NCBI GenBank assembly: GCA_035048495.1
Contig: CM068541.1
Location: forward strand, 7,447,929-7,511,928
Length of the DNA stretch: 64,000 bases
Origin: Euptelea pleiosperma
Lineage: Eukaryota; Streptophyta; Magnoliopsida; Ranunculales; Eupteleaceae
Direction of reading: 5' to 3'
Below are positions 1-9,484 of this stretch, in pieces. A program made the translations under genes and the position numbers. Below the pieces are notes generated by a model. It saw only the letters and a program-made list of their open reading frames with translations, ran no database searches and had not been told where the DNA came from. Each line of letters opens with the position of its first letter. Position 1 is the stretch's first letter.

Positions 1-214
1 ATCGGATGAACGGCCAGTCAGGGTTTTAAAACAGTGCTCGAGACTGCCACCTATTCAAATTACATGAGTGCAAAAGGAAAAGTACAAGAGGAAAAAAAAA
101 GTTTCTCTGACCACTAATTTCCACGGGATTCACATACCACACAAATCTTAAGGATCAACAGCCTGGACCGATGCGGAGGGTGTGTACGCATAGTGTATGG
201 CAAAGCTCCGCACA

Positions 215-470
215 TCCTGATTAAAGATTTCTAACCGTTGAAGAAGCGTCTTTTTTATGGTTTATTTTTAACCGTAGGATTTTGAGCATTATTTGGGGAC
301 TCCGATCCAAAGGCTAACAATCACTTATCAGGCTGATTTTTGGTGTGTAGGTCCACTGAGGAATTTGCCAATCATCCAGTTTCTAAAAGTGTGCCACGTG
401 GCTCATACTGTAATCTGTCATCAACATTGATGACAGACATCCGTCATCAAAGATCTACTCATCCTTTTAT
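215..470. mobile_element. G-box fold-back MITE, right half
   Basis: This is the centre and right arm of the window's main MITE family. The diagnostic core is present in order: AATCAGGCTGATTTTTGG, GTAGGTCCA, a decayed CATCCAT block and GTGCCACGTGGCTCAT. The G-box CACGTG lies at 395-400. The outer end, with GTCATCAAAGATCTACTC, matches the GAGTAAAACTT-type terminus of other copies. The left arm is replaced by unrelated sequence. It has no coding capacity. Confidence 0.7.
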
Positions 471-483
471 ATATAAGGGAATT

Positions 484-1335
484 TTGACATAACCCCATGT
501 TATCTATGAAATTTGACATACCCCACAATTTGCAAAAGCTGATACACCCCGATGACTCCGTTCACTAATATTTGACCAGTGTGTTGACTCGAGTTGACTA
601 CCAAAATTTTGGCTTAAAGGACCAACATGCTTCGTCTTCAACCTTAGAACAAGGGTTTGAGCCCAGAATGTACCGTTTACCACTAGACAGTGAAATCGTG
701 GTGTGGTTACAATCAAGATGTCAAGCTGCTTCTTTTGGACAATTTGAACCATTGCAACATTGATTTTGGACAAGTGTGGAAATACTTTTTTTCTTACACA
801 ATGCATGGTGAATCCACCAAACGTAGAAGAACTTTTAAAGGAGCTAAATCACGAAATCTTATTCAGAAAACTACAACCTATTTAATGTAAAACACAAAAA
901 TAAGTAAAATAAGAAAATTACTCAAAAAAACAAAATTGACTAAGTATAGAAACTGATAATACAAGAGCCTGGAAGCACGTTAGAATTGACAGTGAGTGAT
1001 TCTGACTTCTATAATTAAAGTTACTGTTAAAACAAAAACCTTCCTAAAATAGCAAATTGTCGTCTTGCCCCACCGAATGATGGAATTTGGCCGAAATACA
1101 GCATACATCGTTGCCAAACTGTGAGTATTGAGAACCTTGTCTTTTCCTTTCAAGAATAATGTTCAGCCTTGTGCGATTCTGACATCATTGACCATTTTGT
1201 TAATACCCGTTGTGTCCAATTTTCATTGACAATTCATTGTGTCCCGTTTATTACCATTTGGGCTTTTGACAGTTCAAGATGGCATATTTTTATGCACTCT
1301 ACATACTAAATTTTTCCCCTTTTATCTTATTCTCC
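484..1335. other. Intergenic, no gene recognised
   Basis: Short open frames on both strands (longest about 100 codons) have no recognisable domains and look random. I see no repeat pairing with the rest of the window apart from AT-rich stretches. Confidence 0.4.
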
Positions 1336-1339
1336 CAAA

Positions 1340-1612
1340 AATGCCACGTGACAACTCTTTTGGCTAGCTAATGCATGAATGTTTGGGTCAACCCTTGGTG
1401 CACCTACACATAAAAAACAATCTGATTGGTGATTTCTAGCCATTAATTCATGCATTTTTTGTGAGATGATTTCTAGCCATTGGATTCAAGCATATTTTTA
1501 GGTATTCAAATAAAATCATCAATCAAGCTTTCTTTGGTGCCCAAGTCCACCAAGAGGTGAGTTAAATATTCATGTGGTCAATGGGCCCGAAAGAGTGTGT
1601 CAAACCCTAAAA
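1340..1612. mobile_element. Degenerate G-box MITE
   Basis: The left arm starts at a G-box (CACGTG at 1345-1350). The family core then follows as GATTGGTGATTTCTAGCCATT, with a mirrored right arm (ATCATCAATCAAGC, GTCCACCAAGAGGTG, GGGCCCGAAAGAGTGTG). The right G-box is lost. It belongs to the sub-type whose inner arm reads TGGGCCCNAAAGAGTG. Confidence 0.6.
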
Positions 1613-1629
1613 ATCACCACTTGATCCCC

Positions 1630-1860
1630 CTCCAAAAAAAAAAGAGAGATAGAGAGAGAAGAAGAAGACTTACTCGAGAGAGAAACAGAGGAAGATGATG
1701 GTTGGATGTAGAGGGTGAAACAGAGAGAGGCAAAAACGGTGAGATAGACCCCTCCTCCTCTTCTTCTACTTCTTGAATGAGGAGGAGTGGGTTTCAGAGA
1801 GGAGACGTGAGAGAGGCGTGGTTTCAGAGAGAAGTAGGTTTGAAAGATCCAATAATACTT
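1630..1860. repeat. Purine-rich low-complexity tract
   Basis: GAGA/GAAGA-rich sequence with a short CTCCTC interruption. It resembles a GA-rich leader or a decayed LTR edge. No open frame of note. Confidence 0.5.
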
Positions 1861-1862
1861 GT

Positions 1863-2334
1863 CATAGGGCTACATGCGTGAGGTAGTGTTTGGTGGCAAA
1901 TACTTCGCAATGAGGTTGCTAAAGTTTAGATTCAGCAATTCACTCGTGTGAGTTGGGGTTGGGGCATCGTCTACAATCAAAATTCCCTTCTCTCATCGGT
2001 TCGCGAGGTCATTATTTAGAGAGCGACAAAACTTTTGAAAGATATCAGTCAACATTCACATCTTCTTATTCGAATAGTAGTTCATCCTCAAGTTTTGTAG
2101 AGCAACATTCTTGAAACACCGTGGCTTTTTGTATTTGCCGATAACTAGAAGAGGGACTTTATTAGAGCCATCTTGATTGGTACACATGGTGATAGTGATC
2201 CTTTCTTTGTTGAACTTTCTTCCAGAGATATGCTTAGTGGCGAGAGTTCTGTTTGGTTCTATCATAAAGAAAGGGCCCGTTTCATCCATATTGTATCGCA
2301 AATGTGAAGGATAGGACACCATGATTTTTTGCAT
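1863..2334 (-). pseudogene. pogo/Tigger-type DDE transposase fragment
   Basis: Read on the minus strand, this is the catalytic DDE_1 domain of a Tc1/mariner-superfamily pogo/Tigger (CENP-B-like) transposase. The upstream part contains the first catalytic-Asp motif (YNMDETG), then GRKFNKERIT and the block VIGKYKKPRCFKN followed by YYSNKK. After 2056 the same frame continues through two stop codons into ILIVDDAPT (second catalytic Asp) and LPPNTTSRM. The HTH/CENP-B N-terminus and the C-terminus are missing. The stops and truncation make it a dead fragment. The family assignment rests on motif order and is secure; the exact subfamily is not. Confidence 0.8.
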
Positions 2335-2340
2335 AGTTTA

Positions 2341-3691
2341 GCTTAACAAGCTTCCATGAAGGCCATTTCACATATGCATCGTTGTGCTGGATTCTTTAAG
2401 TTAATTCATACTGAGGCGATGAGATAAGACTTGTTATAAATGATTTGGTGCTTATGGAACTTTGGAGAGATGGTGAAAGTAAAGGCGCAAAAACAAAAAT
2501 TGTTGTAACCAAAGACATACTTTAATAATTGAGAGAAAAAGGACTAGAAAGTATAAATGTAGGATTTGGGCCTTTGACTGACATGTTTTTTTATCATTAA
2601 AGAGTTGAGAGAAAAAATGGGTAGAAAATAGAAAATTGGGATTTTGGGGACCTTGATTGACGTGGGGCGTTAAGCGGTTGTCTCAATGGCCTAATGGTTG
2701 AGCTAGTCCTAGGGTTCTTAGAGACGAGGTAGCATAACCCCCACTCCATTTAGGGCATGTTTGATGTAGAGTAGAAGGTTGTTTGGTTCTTGTCTGCTAC
2801 GAGAAACGGTGGCAAAACAACGAAAATACACAAACACATACAAAAGTAATAAATAGTAAACACTCCAAACATTAGGATTTGAGTAGTGATCTGATTCTGC
2901 CATCACCAAGTTAGAGTATAAGCATAGACACCAAATACTCCAAAGCCAACAACATAAGCCCCAAAAGTAGCAAGTACGTACAAGATAAACAAATATAGAA
3001 GAATAGATGGGAGAGAACTCAGACTGATTTGATGTGGGGCATACGATCCCTAGGAAGTAATCCTAGTAAAGTATAGCTCTTCCATATCTTTACGACAGTG
3101 CATTCACTATACACTTGGTATCAAAGCTTTGACTCTATGCACCGCATATATACTAGCTTGGTTTATGGACTATAATCATATTGTGTCAAATTTTGAAGAT
3201 TCAATCATGGTAGGATTGTTTGAAATTACTAAAGAAATCTTGTGCCAATTATTATGTTAATTAATTTTATTGATTTGGGTTGAAACCAAGTGTGGATACC
3301 GTATATAGCCGACTAATCTTAGCCGTACATAAGTTTACGGTGCTCTTTAAGCCATGCATGTGAGTAGACACTCGATATAGGGATCCAACTCTTAAATGAT
3401 AGGACATTACTAAGAAAACTTTTTAATTATTAGTAAACACCAAGTAATAGAAGGACTCTCTAGTCCTTCAGAAGTTAGACTCTCTCTGATTTGGTGCATT
3501 AATAATAGGGACTTTCCTTGTACTATGAAATTGAGGAATAGAAAGTCTCTTAAACTCCCAATCCTTCTAAAGTTAGACTCTTTCTAAAATATCACGATAA
3601 GATTTTTCTTGGCACAACAGATCTGAGGTCTAGAATTGAGTCCTAATCTTTGGATTTCTCTTAAAACCTATAAAAGTACTAAAATATTAAG
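2341..3691. other. Intergenic with LTR-retroelement remnants
   Basis: No gene is recognised. A plant retrotransposon primer-binding-like site lies at 3116-3127. The sequence before it, about 2750-3115, could be an LTR end, but no partner LTR or coding domain was found. The rest is AT-rich without recognisable content. Confidence 0.4.
3116..3127 (+). other. Putative retrotransposon primer-binding site
   Basis: TGGTATCAAAGC differs by one base from TGGTATCAGAGC, the tRNA-iMet-complementary site usual in Ty1/copia elements. It is a solitary relic. Confidence 0.45.
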
Positions 3692-4140
3692 GTGGTGTTT
3701 GGTAAAACTTGTTTTCAAACCTTAAGTTTGAATGTGCTGAAATTCAATTAGGTGATTTTGATGATTAAGTGGCATTTGGTAAACAACTTAATTTCAGCAC
3801 TTAACACCCAAATCATAAAATTTTAGACATAAGCAAAAAAAGTGAGGTTACGTTGACTTGTTGTGGTTAGTGGTTTCGGTGATTGGCATATTTTTGAAAG
3901 ATTCCTTGATTCCTTCAAAATGTCCATAATACCCTCCTATATAAAGAACCTCTGTAAAATTAAGATAAAAGTGTTATTCTAAATATTTTATAATCCCTAT
4001 TATACTCTTCTCTTAAGTTTTCAAATATAAGAACTTTACCAAACATAATTTTTTTGTTCTTTCACCCACTTTAAGCTATCATCACTTATTTTAAGCACTT
4101 TAAGCTCTAAGTGCTTAACAATTAATTTACCAAATACCAC
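3692..4140. mobile_element. TIR-bearing MITE (GTGGTGTTTGGTAAA ends)
   Basis: The left end GTGGTGTTTGGTAAA is matched by the right end TTTACCAAATACCAC as an inverted repeat. Both sides are flanked by TTAAG-like sequence. A second internal copy of the end motif (GTGGCATTTGGTAAA near 3770) and a mirrored CTTAAGC region point to a rearranged or nested copy. The short inverted ends resemble hAT-like MITEs common in plants. It is non-coding and about 449 bp long. Confidence 0.65.
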
Positions 4141-4318
4141 TTAAGATTATTAATATATGAAAATAAAAATAAAAAATAATTTATTATATTATATTTCTTA
4201 TTAAGTCAAAAAGTAACAAAAAAATACTAAACGAAAACTATTATTTTTGACTCACAAGGTGAGTCACGAGTCGAACTGAGTTGACTTGGTTGAGTTTTTG
4301 AGTTGAGTTTGTGAATAA

Positions 4319-4890
4319 TCTATACTACTTTAAAGCAACAACCTTGGTTGGGCACGCCCCCCCTCCCCCTACATAGGCTTCAATGGACATTCACCTTGAT
4401 TGACTGCCACGTGTGCCACCCATCCATGTGACATAGTTAAATCCTTCTCTACTTTCAAAGGTAAAACCTTCCTTTCATTAAATGCCTCTCTTATAAAGAA
4501 AAGACAAAACCTGATGCGGAGTCTGTCCTGCACAGTATAGGATGTTAAGTACGCTTACATCCCTCATCGATGATGATGATGGACAATCGTATATGCCACG
4601 TGGCACACTCTTAGGGACCACTGACGGCATGGATGCTTGTCCCATCCCTAGGTAGACCTATATAAGTCTGTTTAGTGATCTTAAACCTTTAGATCTAAAT
4701 ACCCATATAATACTCAAAATCTACGACTAAAAATCAACCCGTGAAAGTGACTCCAAACAAATCCTTAAAAATTATCGATAGGCTGATTTTTTTATTGTAG
4801 TTCCATCTAGGGATGTGCCAAATATCGATGTATGATGAGTGATCTCTAAGAGTGCCACGTGTAAGGTGCTGTCAAGTGTAAGGTGCACTA
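4319..4890 (+). mobile_element. Helitron-like repeat, copy 1 (5' terminus)
   Basis: The repeat begins A|TCTATACTACTTTAAAG, the 5' form (TC, preceded by A) usual for plant Helitrons. It shares a long stretch with 52346-52860, including CAACAACCTTGG, AAAACCTTCCT and the same embedded G-box MITE at the same place. No CTAG end with a hairpin could be assigned, so the 3' boundary is unknown. Confidence 0.5.
4560..4885. mobile_element. G-box fold-back MITE
   Basis: Both arms are present, with G-boxes at 4597-4602 and 4856-4861. The core is recognisable but diverged. It sits inside the Helitron-like repeat and recurs at the equivalent place in the 52.3-kb copy, so it was there before that repeat multiplied. 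Confidence 0.7.
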
Positions 4891-5289
4891 GGCGTTCCCT
4901 GGTTACAAATAGAGTTACTAGCCCAAGTTTATCCAAAATCTCAATGAGTCAAGATTCTCCGCCAAATATGATGTGTACACTTTATCATAAATCGAACTTA
5001 TCATTATATTTGTATTTTGTTTGATGGGGGAGATGGGTTGCTGTCATATACCCATCAACTATTAAAAAAAAAATCAAATGGTGTGGTGTGAAAATTTTGA
5101 GTGTGGACATGTTGCCGAGTGCGGACGCATGAAAGATGATTCCTAGTCACTTATTTATGGCGTGTCTTTTGCGTTTGGTGTTTGGGAGGGTGGAATCCCA
5201 CCTTTAGGTCCAACCAATGTCAATTTGGTAAAACCCAGCTTATCACAAGCCTTGCGTCGCTTTACCCACTTTTTACCCTCCATTAATTA

Positions 5290-5625
5290 GGTCGGGCTCC
5301 AGTGACAGCCATAAAATGACAGGCTCCAGTTACATGACACAATATTGGCCACGTGGAGCACTATTAGAGGACTCTGACCGTATGGATGTTTGGACAATCC
5401 TTAGGTGGACGTACAAACCAAAACATCAGCCTGATTAGTGATTTCTAGGCATTGGATCTGTGTACCTCAAAAACTGCTAATCAGGCTGATTTTTGGTTTG
5501 TAGGTCCAATTAGGGATTGGCCAAACATCCATACGGTCAGAGTCCTCTAAGAGTGTGTCACGTGGCTAATATTGTGTCCTGTAACTGGAGCCTGTCATTT
5601 TAGGGCTGTCACTGGTGCCCCACCC
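5290..5625. mobile_element. G-box fold-back MITE, GGTCGGGC terminus
   Basis: A nearly complete fold-back element of about 336 bp. The left end GGTCGGGCTCCAGTGACAG mirrors a right end in CTGTCACTGGTGCCCCACC. G-boxes lie at 5350-5355 and 5559-5564. The two arms pair over more than 100 bp. Flanks CATTAATTA and CATTAAAAA suggest a diverged 9-bp target duplication. The 50.77-kb element has the same termini. Confidence 0.8.
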
Positions 5626-5655
5626 CATTAAAAAGGTCGTTACCAAAAGGGTCGT

Positions 5656-6042
5656 GATGTAACAAGTATACCTGAGATCTTTGTAAATGCGGAAGCGGCA
5701 TTTTTGATAGTTGCCGCGGCCATCTGGGCCCACTGACTGCGTGGATGTTTAGCCCACCCCTTAATAGACGTTCGTGCCAAAAATCAACTTGTTTGATGAT
5801 TTCTAGCCATTGATGTTACTACTAAAATAATGGTTACATTCAACGGCTATAAGGACGCCTTAAAAATGCTAAAACTGTGCTAAAAGCCAATGGTTATAAT
5901 TATCAATCAGGATGATTTTTGGTGTGTATATCCACCAATGGGTGAGATAAGCATCCATGCGGTCAGGGGCCAGATGAGAGCTGCGAGTAAGAAAAATCGT
6001 GCTTCCGCATTTGAAACAGTTTCGGGCATACCTTGTTACATC
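5656..6042. mobile_element. Fold-back MITE family II (GATGTAACAAGG ends)
   Basis: A second fold-back family of about 390 bp. It has terminal inverted repeats GATGTAACAAG / CTTGTTACATC, then GCGGAAGCGGCATTTT, CATCTGGGCCCACTGAC and a mirrored right arm. It lacks the G-box, but its mid-arm (GGATGTTTAGCCCACC, ATCAGCTTG) resembles the G-box family. Near-complete sister copies lie at 42619-43008 and 56891-57279. Confidence 0.75.
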
Positions 6043-6276
6043 TTTTTCCTTGGCAAAAATAGTAATTTACCTGAAATTGGTCAATTTACTCAATTGCCCT
6101 TGACGCATCTTCCAAGTTGCAATAACATATCTTCTCAGACTTTTGTTCGGATGATACGAATTGTCGAGGATCAGATCTTGATCAAATATTTAAAAGCTTG
6201 TTCCAGCTCAGATGATTGGACTTTGGCAGATACATGACGTGGCTCATTAGGTTCCCAATTGAACATCTCCATTTAC

Positions 6277-6656
6277 GAGTGAACCTTTCGATGACACTTG
6301 CAGTCAGCGATGCCGCTGACTGCAGTCAATATAAGTCACGTGGTACATTCTTAAGAGAATACTAACCGTATGGATGTTTGGCCAATCACTAGGTGGACCT
6401 AAAAACCAAAAACGAACCTGATCAGTGATTTTTAAGCGTTGGATTGAAGTTATTTTCATGGGTTGATTTTAAGCATTATTGGGATACAAATATCCAAAGG
6501 TTTTTAATCACTAATCAGGCTGATTTTTGGTTTGTAGGTCCATATAGTGAGTGGCCAAACATCCATACGGTCGGTGTCCTCTTAAGAAAGTGCCACGTGG
6601 CTCATATTGGCTGCAGTCAGTGGCGTCGCTGACTGCAGGTGTCATCGAAGGTTTAA
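6277..6656. mobile_element. G-box fold-back MITE, CTGCAGTCAGC terminus
   Basis: The ends are TTTCGATGACACTTGCAG and CTGCAGGTGTCATCGAA. Each outer arm contains its own small palindrome (GCAGTCAGC...GCTGACTGC). The G-boxes are at 6337-6342 and 6594-6599. The core (GTATGGATGTTTGGCC, AGGTGGACCT, mirrored) is well kept. Confidence 0.8.
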
Positions 6657-6747
6657 TCTTGATGAAGTGCATGCTATTCACATGTTGGTACAGTATGAGG
6701 ATTTTTATAGAGCATTTTTCCCTATGGAGCTATTGAGTGAATAAAAA

Positions 6748-7035
6748 GTGTCACTAGGCACACTCTTCCCACTGATTCATGAATGATGGCCCACCACTTG
6801 TTGGACCTACACACCAACAATCAGCCTGATTGGTGATGTTTAGCCATTGGATTCGAACATTTTTACATGGGGTGTTTTTTAGCCCTTGGATTTGAACTTT
6901 TTTTTTTTTGGATACTCGGATTGAATGGCTAGAGATCACCAATCAGGCTATTTGTAGGTGTGTAGGTGCAACAAGTGGTGGGTTAATTATAAATAATTCA
7001 GTGGGCCTGAAAGAGTGTGTATTGTGGCACTTCTT
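6748..7035. mobile_element. Fold-back MITE, G-box decayed
   Basis: Mirrored arms contain CAGCCTGATTGGTGAT / ATCACCAATCAGGC and ACCACTTGTTGGACCTACAC / GTGTAGGTGCAACAAGTGGT. The G-box positions have degenerated to non-G-box sequence. It is the same sub-type as 1340-1612. Confidence 0.65.
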
Positions 7036-7124
7036 ATGCCCTCCACAGGGAGTAAATTTTCTACGAAATGGGGACAAAAATTGTGTCTAGAGATGCCGAG
7101 TAAAACAAAGGCACACTCAACGCA

Positions 7125-7297
7125 GAGTAAAACTTCTATCACACGAAATTGTAAATCACACAATCACAAGCCAATGAGTTCTCGGCACGTAGACAAGTGC
7201 TAGCAACGCACCCATATGCTTATTTTTAGGTGTACGTGCCGAGAACTCATTGGCTGTGTTTGTGTGATTTGCAATCCGATTGTGACAGAAGTTTTAC
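7125..7297. mobile_element. Complete MITE, GAGTAAAACTT ends, 9-bp TSD
   Basis: A 173-bp element bounded by GAGTAAAACTTCTATCACA and its inverted copy. The arms pair over about 65 bp (through GCCAATGAGTTCTCGGCACG) around a small loop. It is flanked by the perfect 9-bp direct repeat CTCAACGCA at 7116-7124 and 7298-7306. A 9-bp duplication with long inverted repeats is the hallmark of Mutator-like elements. Partial relatives lie at 37046-37140 and 59097-59318. Confidence 0.9.
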
Positions 7298-7349
7298 TCC
7301 TCAACGCAATGTCCTTGGTTTCTACATTGCTCAGAACTGTCATAAAGGA

Positions 7350-7716
7350 GGAGTAAACCTTGGATGACACTGCACCTGCAGCCAATATGAGCCACGTGGC
7401 ACATTCTTAAGAGGATATTGACCGTATGTATGTTTGGCCAATCACTAGATGGACCTAAAAACCAAAAATACACCCGATCAGTGATTTCTAAGCGTTAGAT
7501 TGAAGTTGTTTTCATGGGTTGATTTTAACCGTAGGAATTTCATAATTATTTGGATACAAAGATCCAAAGATTTTAAATCACTAATCAGGCTGATTTTTGG
7601 TTTGTAGGTCTAGCTAGCGGTTGGGCAAACATCCATACGGTCAGTGTCCTCCTAAGAATGTGACACGTGGCTCATATTAGTTGCAGTCAGCTGTGCTGCT
7701 GACTGCGGTATCATGG
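7350..7716. mobile_element. G-box fold-back MITE flanked by 10-bp repeat
   Basis: Both arms and both G-boxes (7393-7398, 7664-7669) are present. The left end is GGAGTAAACCTTGGATGAC; the right end has lost the outermost bases. The flanking direct repeat CATAAAGGAG (7341-7350 and 7717-7726) fits a Mutator-type 9-10-bp duplication. Confidence 0.8.
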
Positions 7717-7954
7717 CATAAAGGAGCCGTTTCTGTATCAAACATTGATTGATGAATCTAAAATTTACAGCTCGCAACAATTGACGAAAAGTGTGTCTCG
7801 CCAATCAAGCTAATCAAGGGCCGCATTCCATACAGGGAGTGGGCCCAAATATTTTTTCAAAATGATCTCTATCAAATCATGTGGGCCCATCAACCAATGT
7901 ATTGATGGACATCCTTTGGTTAAGCAATTGCCTAAGGCAAAAATTTACCCTCAA

Positions 7955-8195
7955 AATGCAACGTGGAACACTCTTTCGGCCTGCTGACCTATGGACGTTT
8001 GACACACACCTGGAGCACTTTTTCATCGTGGGCTTACTGACACAGGCCTTTGAAAGGGTTCCAAGCGAATGATGAACAAGTGCTCCAATCAGACGGCTAG
8101 AAATTTCCAACCAAGCTGAGTTTTGGTAATGTAAGTTCACTAAGCCAAATATTTATGGGTCAGTAGCCTCAAAGAGTCTGCCACGTGGCTTTTGA
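7955..8195. mobile_element. G-box MITE, degenerate left arm
   Basis: The right G-box is at 8182-8187 (CTGCCACGTGGC). The left G-box has decayed to CAACGTGG. The centre differs from the main type (CATCGTGGGCTTACTGACA), matching the copies at 8196-8475 and 37315-37690. Confidence 0.6.
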
Positions 8196-8475
8196 GGGAT
8201 TTCTGTATCAAAGGAATGTTGGGCTCACCCAAGGTGAACCTACATACCGAAAATCAGTCTGATTGGTGATTTCTAGCCATTGGATATGAGCATTATTTTT
8301 ATCATGGGCTTATAAGTTCTTGGACCATAATGGGTTACAAGCCTATAATGAAAATGCTCAAATCCAATTCCTAGAGAATCAACACTCGGGCTGATTTCTG
8401 GTGCATAGGTTCACTAATGCGGGCCTGAAAAAGTGTACCACGCTGGATTTTGGGATGTTTGTATCAAACTTTTAA
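8196..8475. mobile_element. Fold-back MITE with CTGTATCAAA-type ends
   Basis: Adjoins the previous copy. The arms mirror each other: AATCAGTCTGATTGGTGATTT, and GAGCATTATTTTTATCATGG against ATAATGAAAATGCTC. The termini carry TGTATCAAA, as in 37315-37690. G-box positions have decayed. Confidence 0.6.
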
Positions 8476-8708
8476 TGCGGGCATCTATATCAAAGTTTAT
8501 TTTCTTCATGAGTGGACCCCACGCCGTACCCTGCTTAGATGGCAAAGCTTGTTTTTCTTTAATTTTTTCACTGTACTGTACGTAAAATAGAATGCAGCAA
8601 TGAACCAATAATGAAGGGTGTCCAACGTAATTTCAATGAAACTTTAGGGATGTTATGGTAACTCAAACTTGTGAGTCGGGGTCTCTCTAAAGTCTAAAAC
8701 CAGGGTAA

Positions 8709-9469
8709 CTATCGGTCTTCTCGAGCAAGCTCTCCTCTCTCAAATTCCAATATCAAATATCAAAAGCAGGGGAGAAAAAAGCTTTAAAGCCTCTTCCAAG
8801 ATCTCTCTCTTCTCTGTCTCTGCTAATCTCTGGAAATATCAGAAATTTCGATTCAAGAGGTATATTCGTGAATCTGCATTCGATGATCTCTGTTTAATCT
8901 TTGAGCATTCGTGCTCAAATAAATTGGAGCATTGATTTCAGCTCGATTTACAGCCTCATTGATCTGTACTCGAATCTCGTTTTACATATAAGATATCTTG
9001 ATGTTAAGATTTAATTTTTGTCTGATCGTTCTTTCCATGGGATCTATATTTGCAGGGAAACTGATTAGATTTAATTCTAGGACCAAAGTTTGAGTTTTTA
9101 TTGAATTTTAGCTTGGTTAAGCTAATAATCTCTGAAAGGAATGTAAATGAGATTACATTGCAATTACAGAAAAGTCATAGCTTTTGATATTGTTCTTGTA
9201 ATGATGATGAACAAGACTCTATAATGCTACATTACCATGGGAGTTATTGGTTTTTTATTCAATAACATTGTAACGCTGGTGATCTTTCGAAGCATAAGGT
9301 TCATTGAAATTTGATTTGTTCATAAGGAAGTTCCTAGGTGATTGTGAATTGTAACTGTGAAATCACTTGCAAAAATTGATATTTGTGAAATAGTCATCAG
9401 ATTCATGTTGTTGTATTCCTATGGTTAAGATTTTGACTTATGTTTGTTGTATTAAACGGTCTCTTATAG
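8709..9469 (+). other. UKL non-coding first exon and leader intron
   Basis: A pyrimidine-rich leader (CTCTCCTCTCTC, TCTCTCTTCTCTGTCTC) ends at a clean donor, AAGAG|GTATAT (intron begins 8860). The intron ends at CTCTTATAG (9469), 15 bp before the UKL start codon. A 610-bp intron in the 5' UTR is typical of constitutively expressed plant housekeeping genes. The transcription start is not defined by sequence alone. Confidence 0.6.
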
Positions 9470-9484
9470 GTTAGGTGTTCGCGT

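Noticed and set aside
2655..2760. TGGCCTAATGGTTGAGC as a tRNA-like A box / SINE
   Set aside because: No B box at the right distance and no A-tail or target duplication.
5890..6237. 115-codon open frame on the plus strand
   Set aside because: It runs through a family II MITE right arm into unrelated sequence. Similar peptides such as NQADFWFVG arise wherever these MITEs are read, so it is repeat translation, not a gene.
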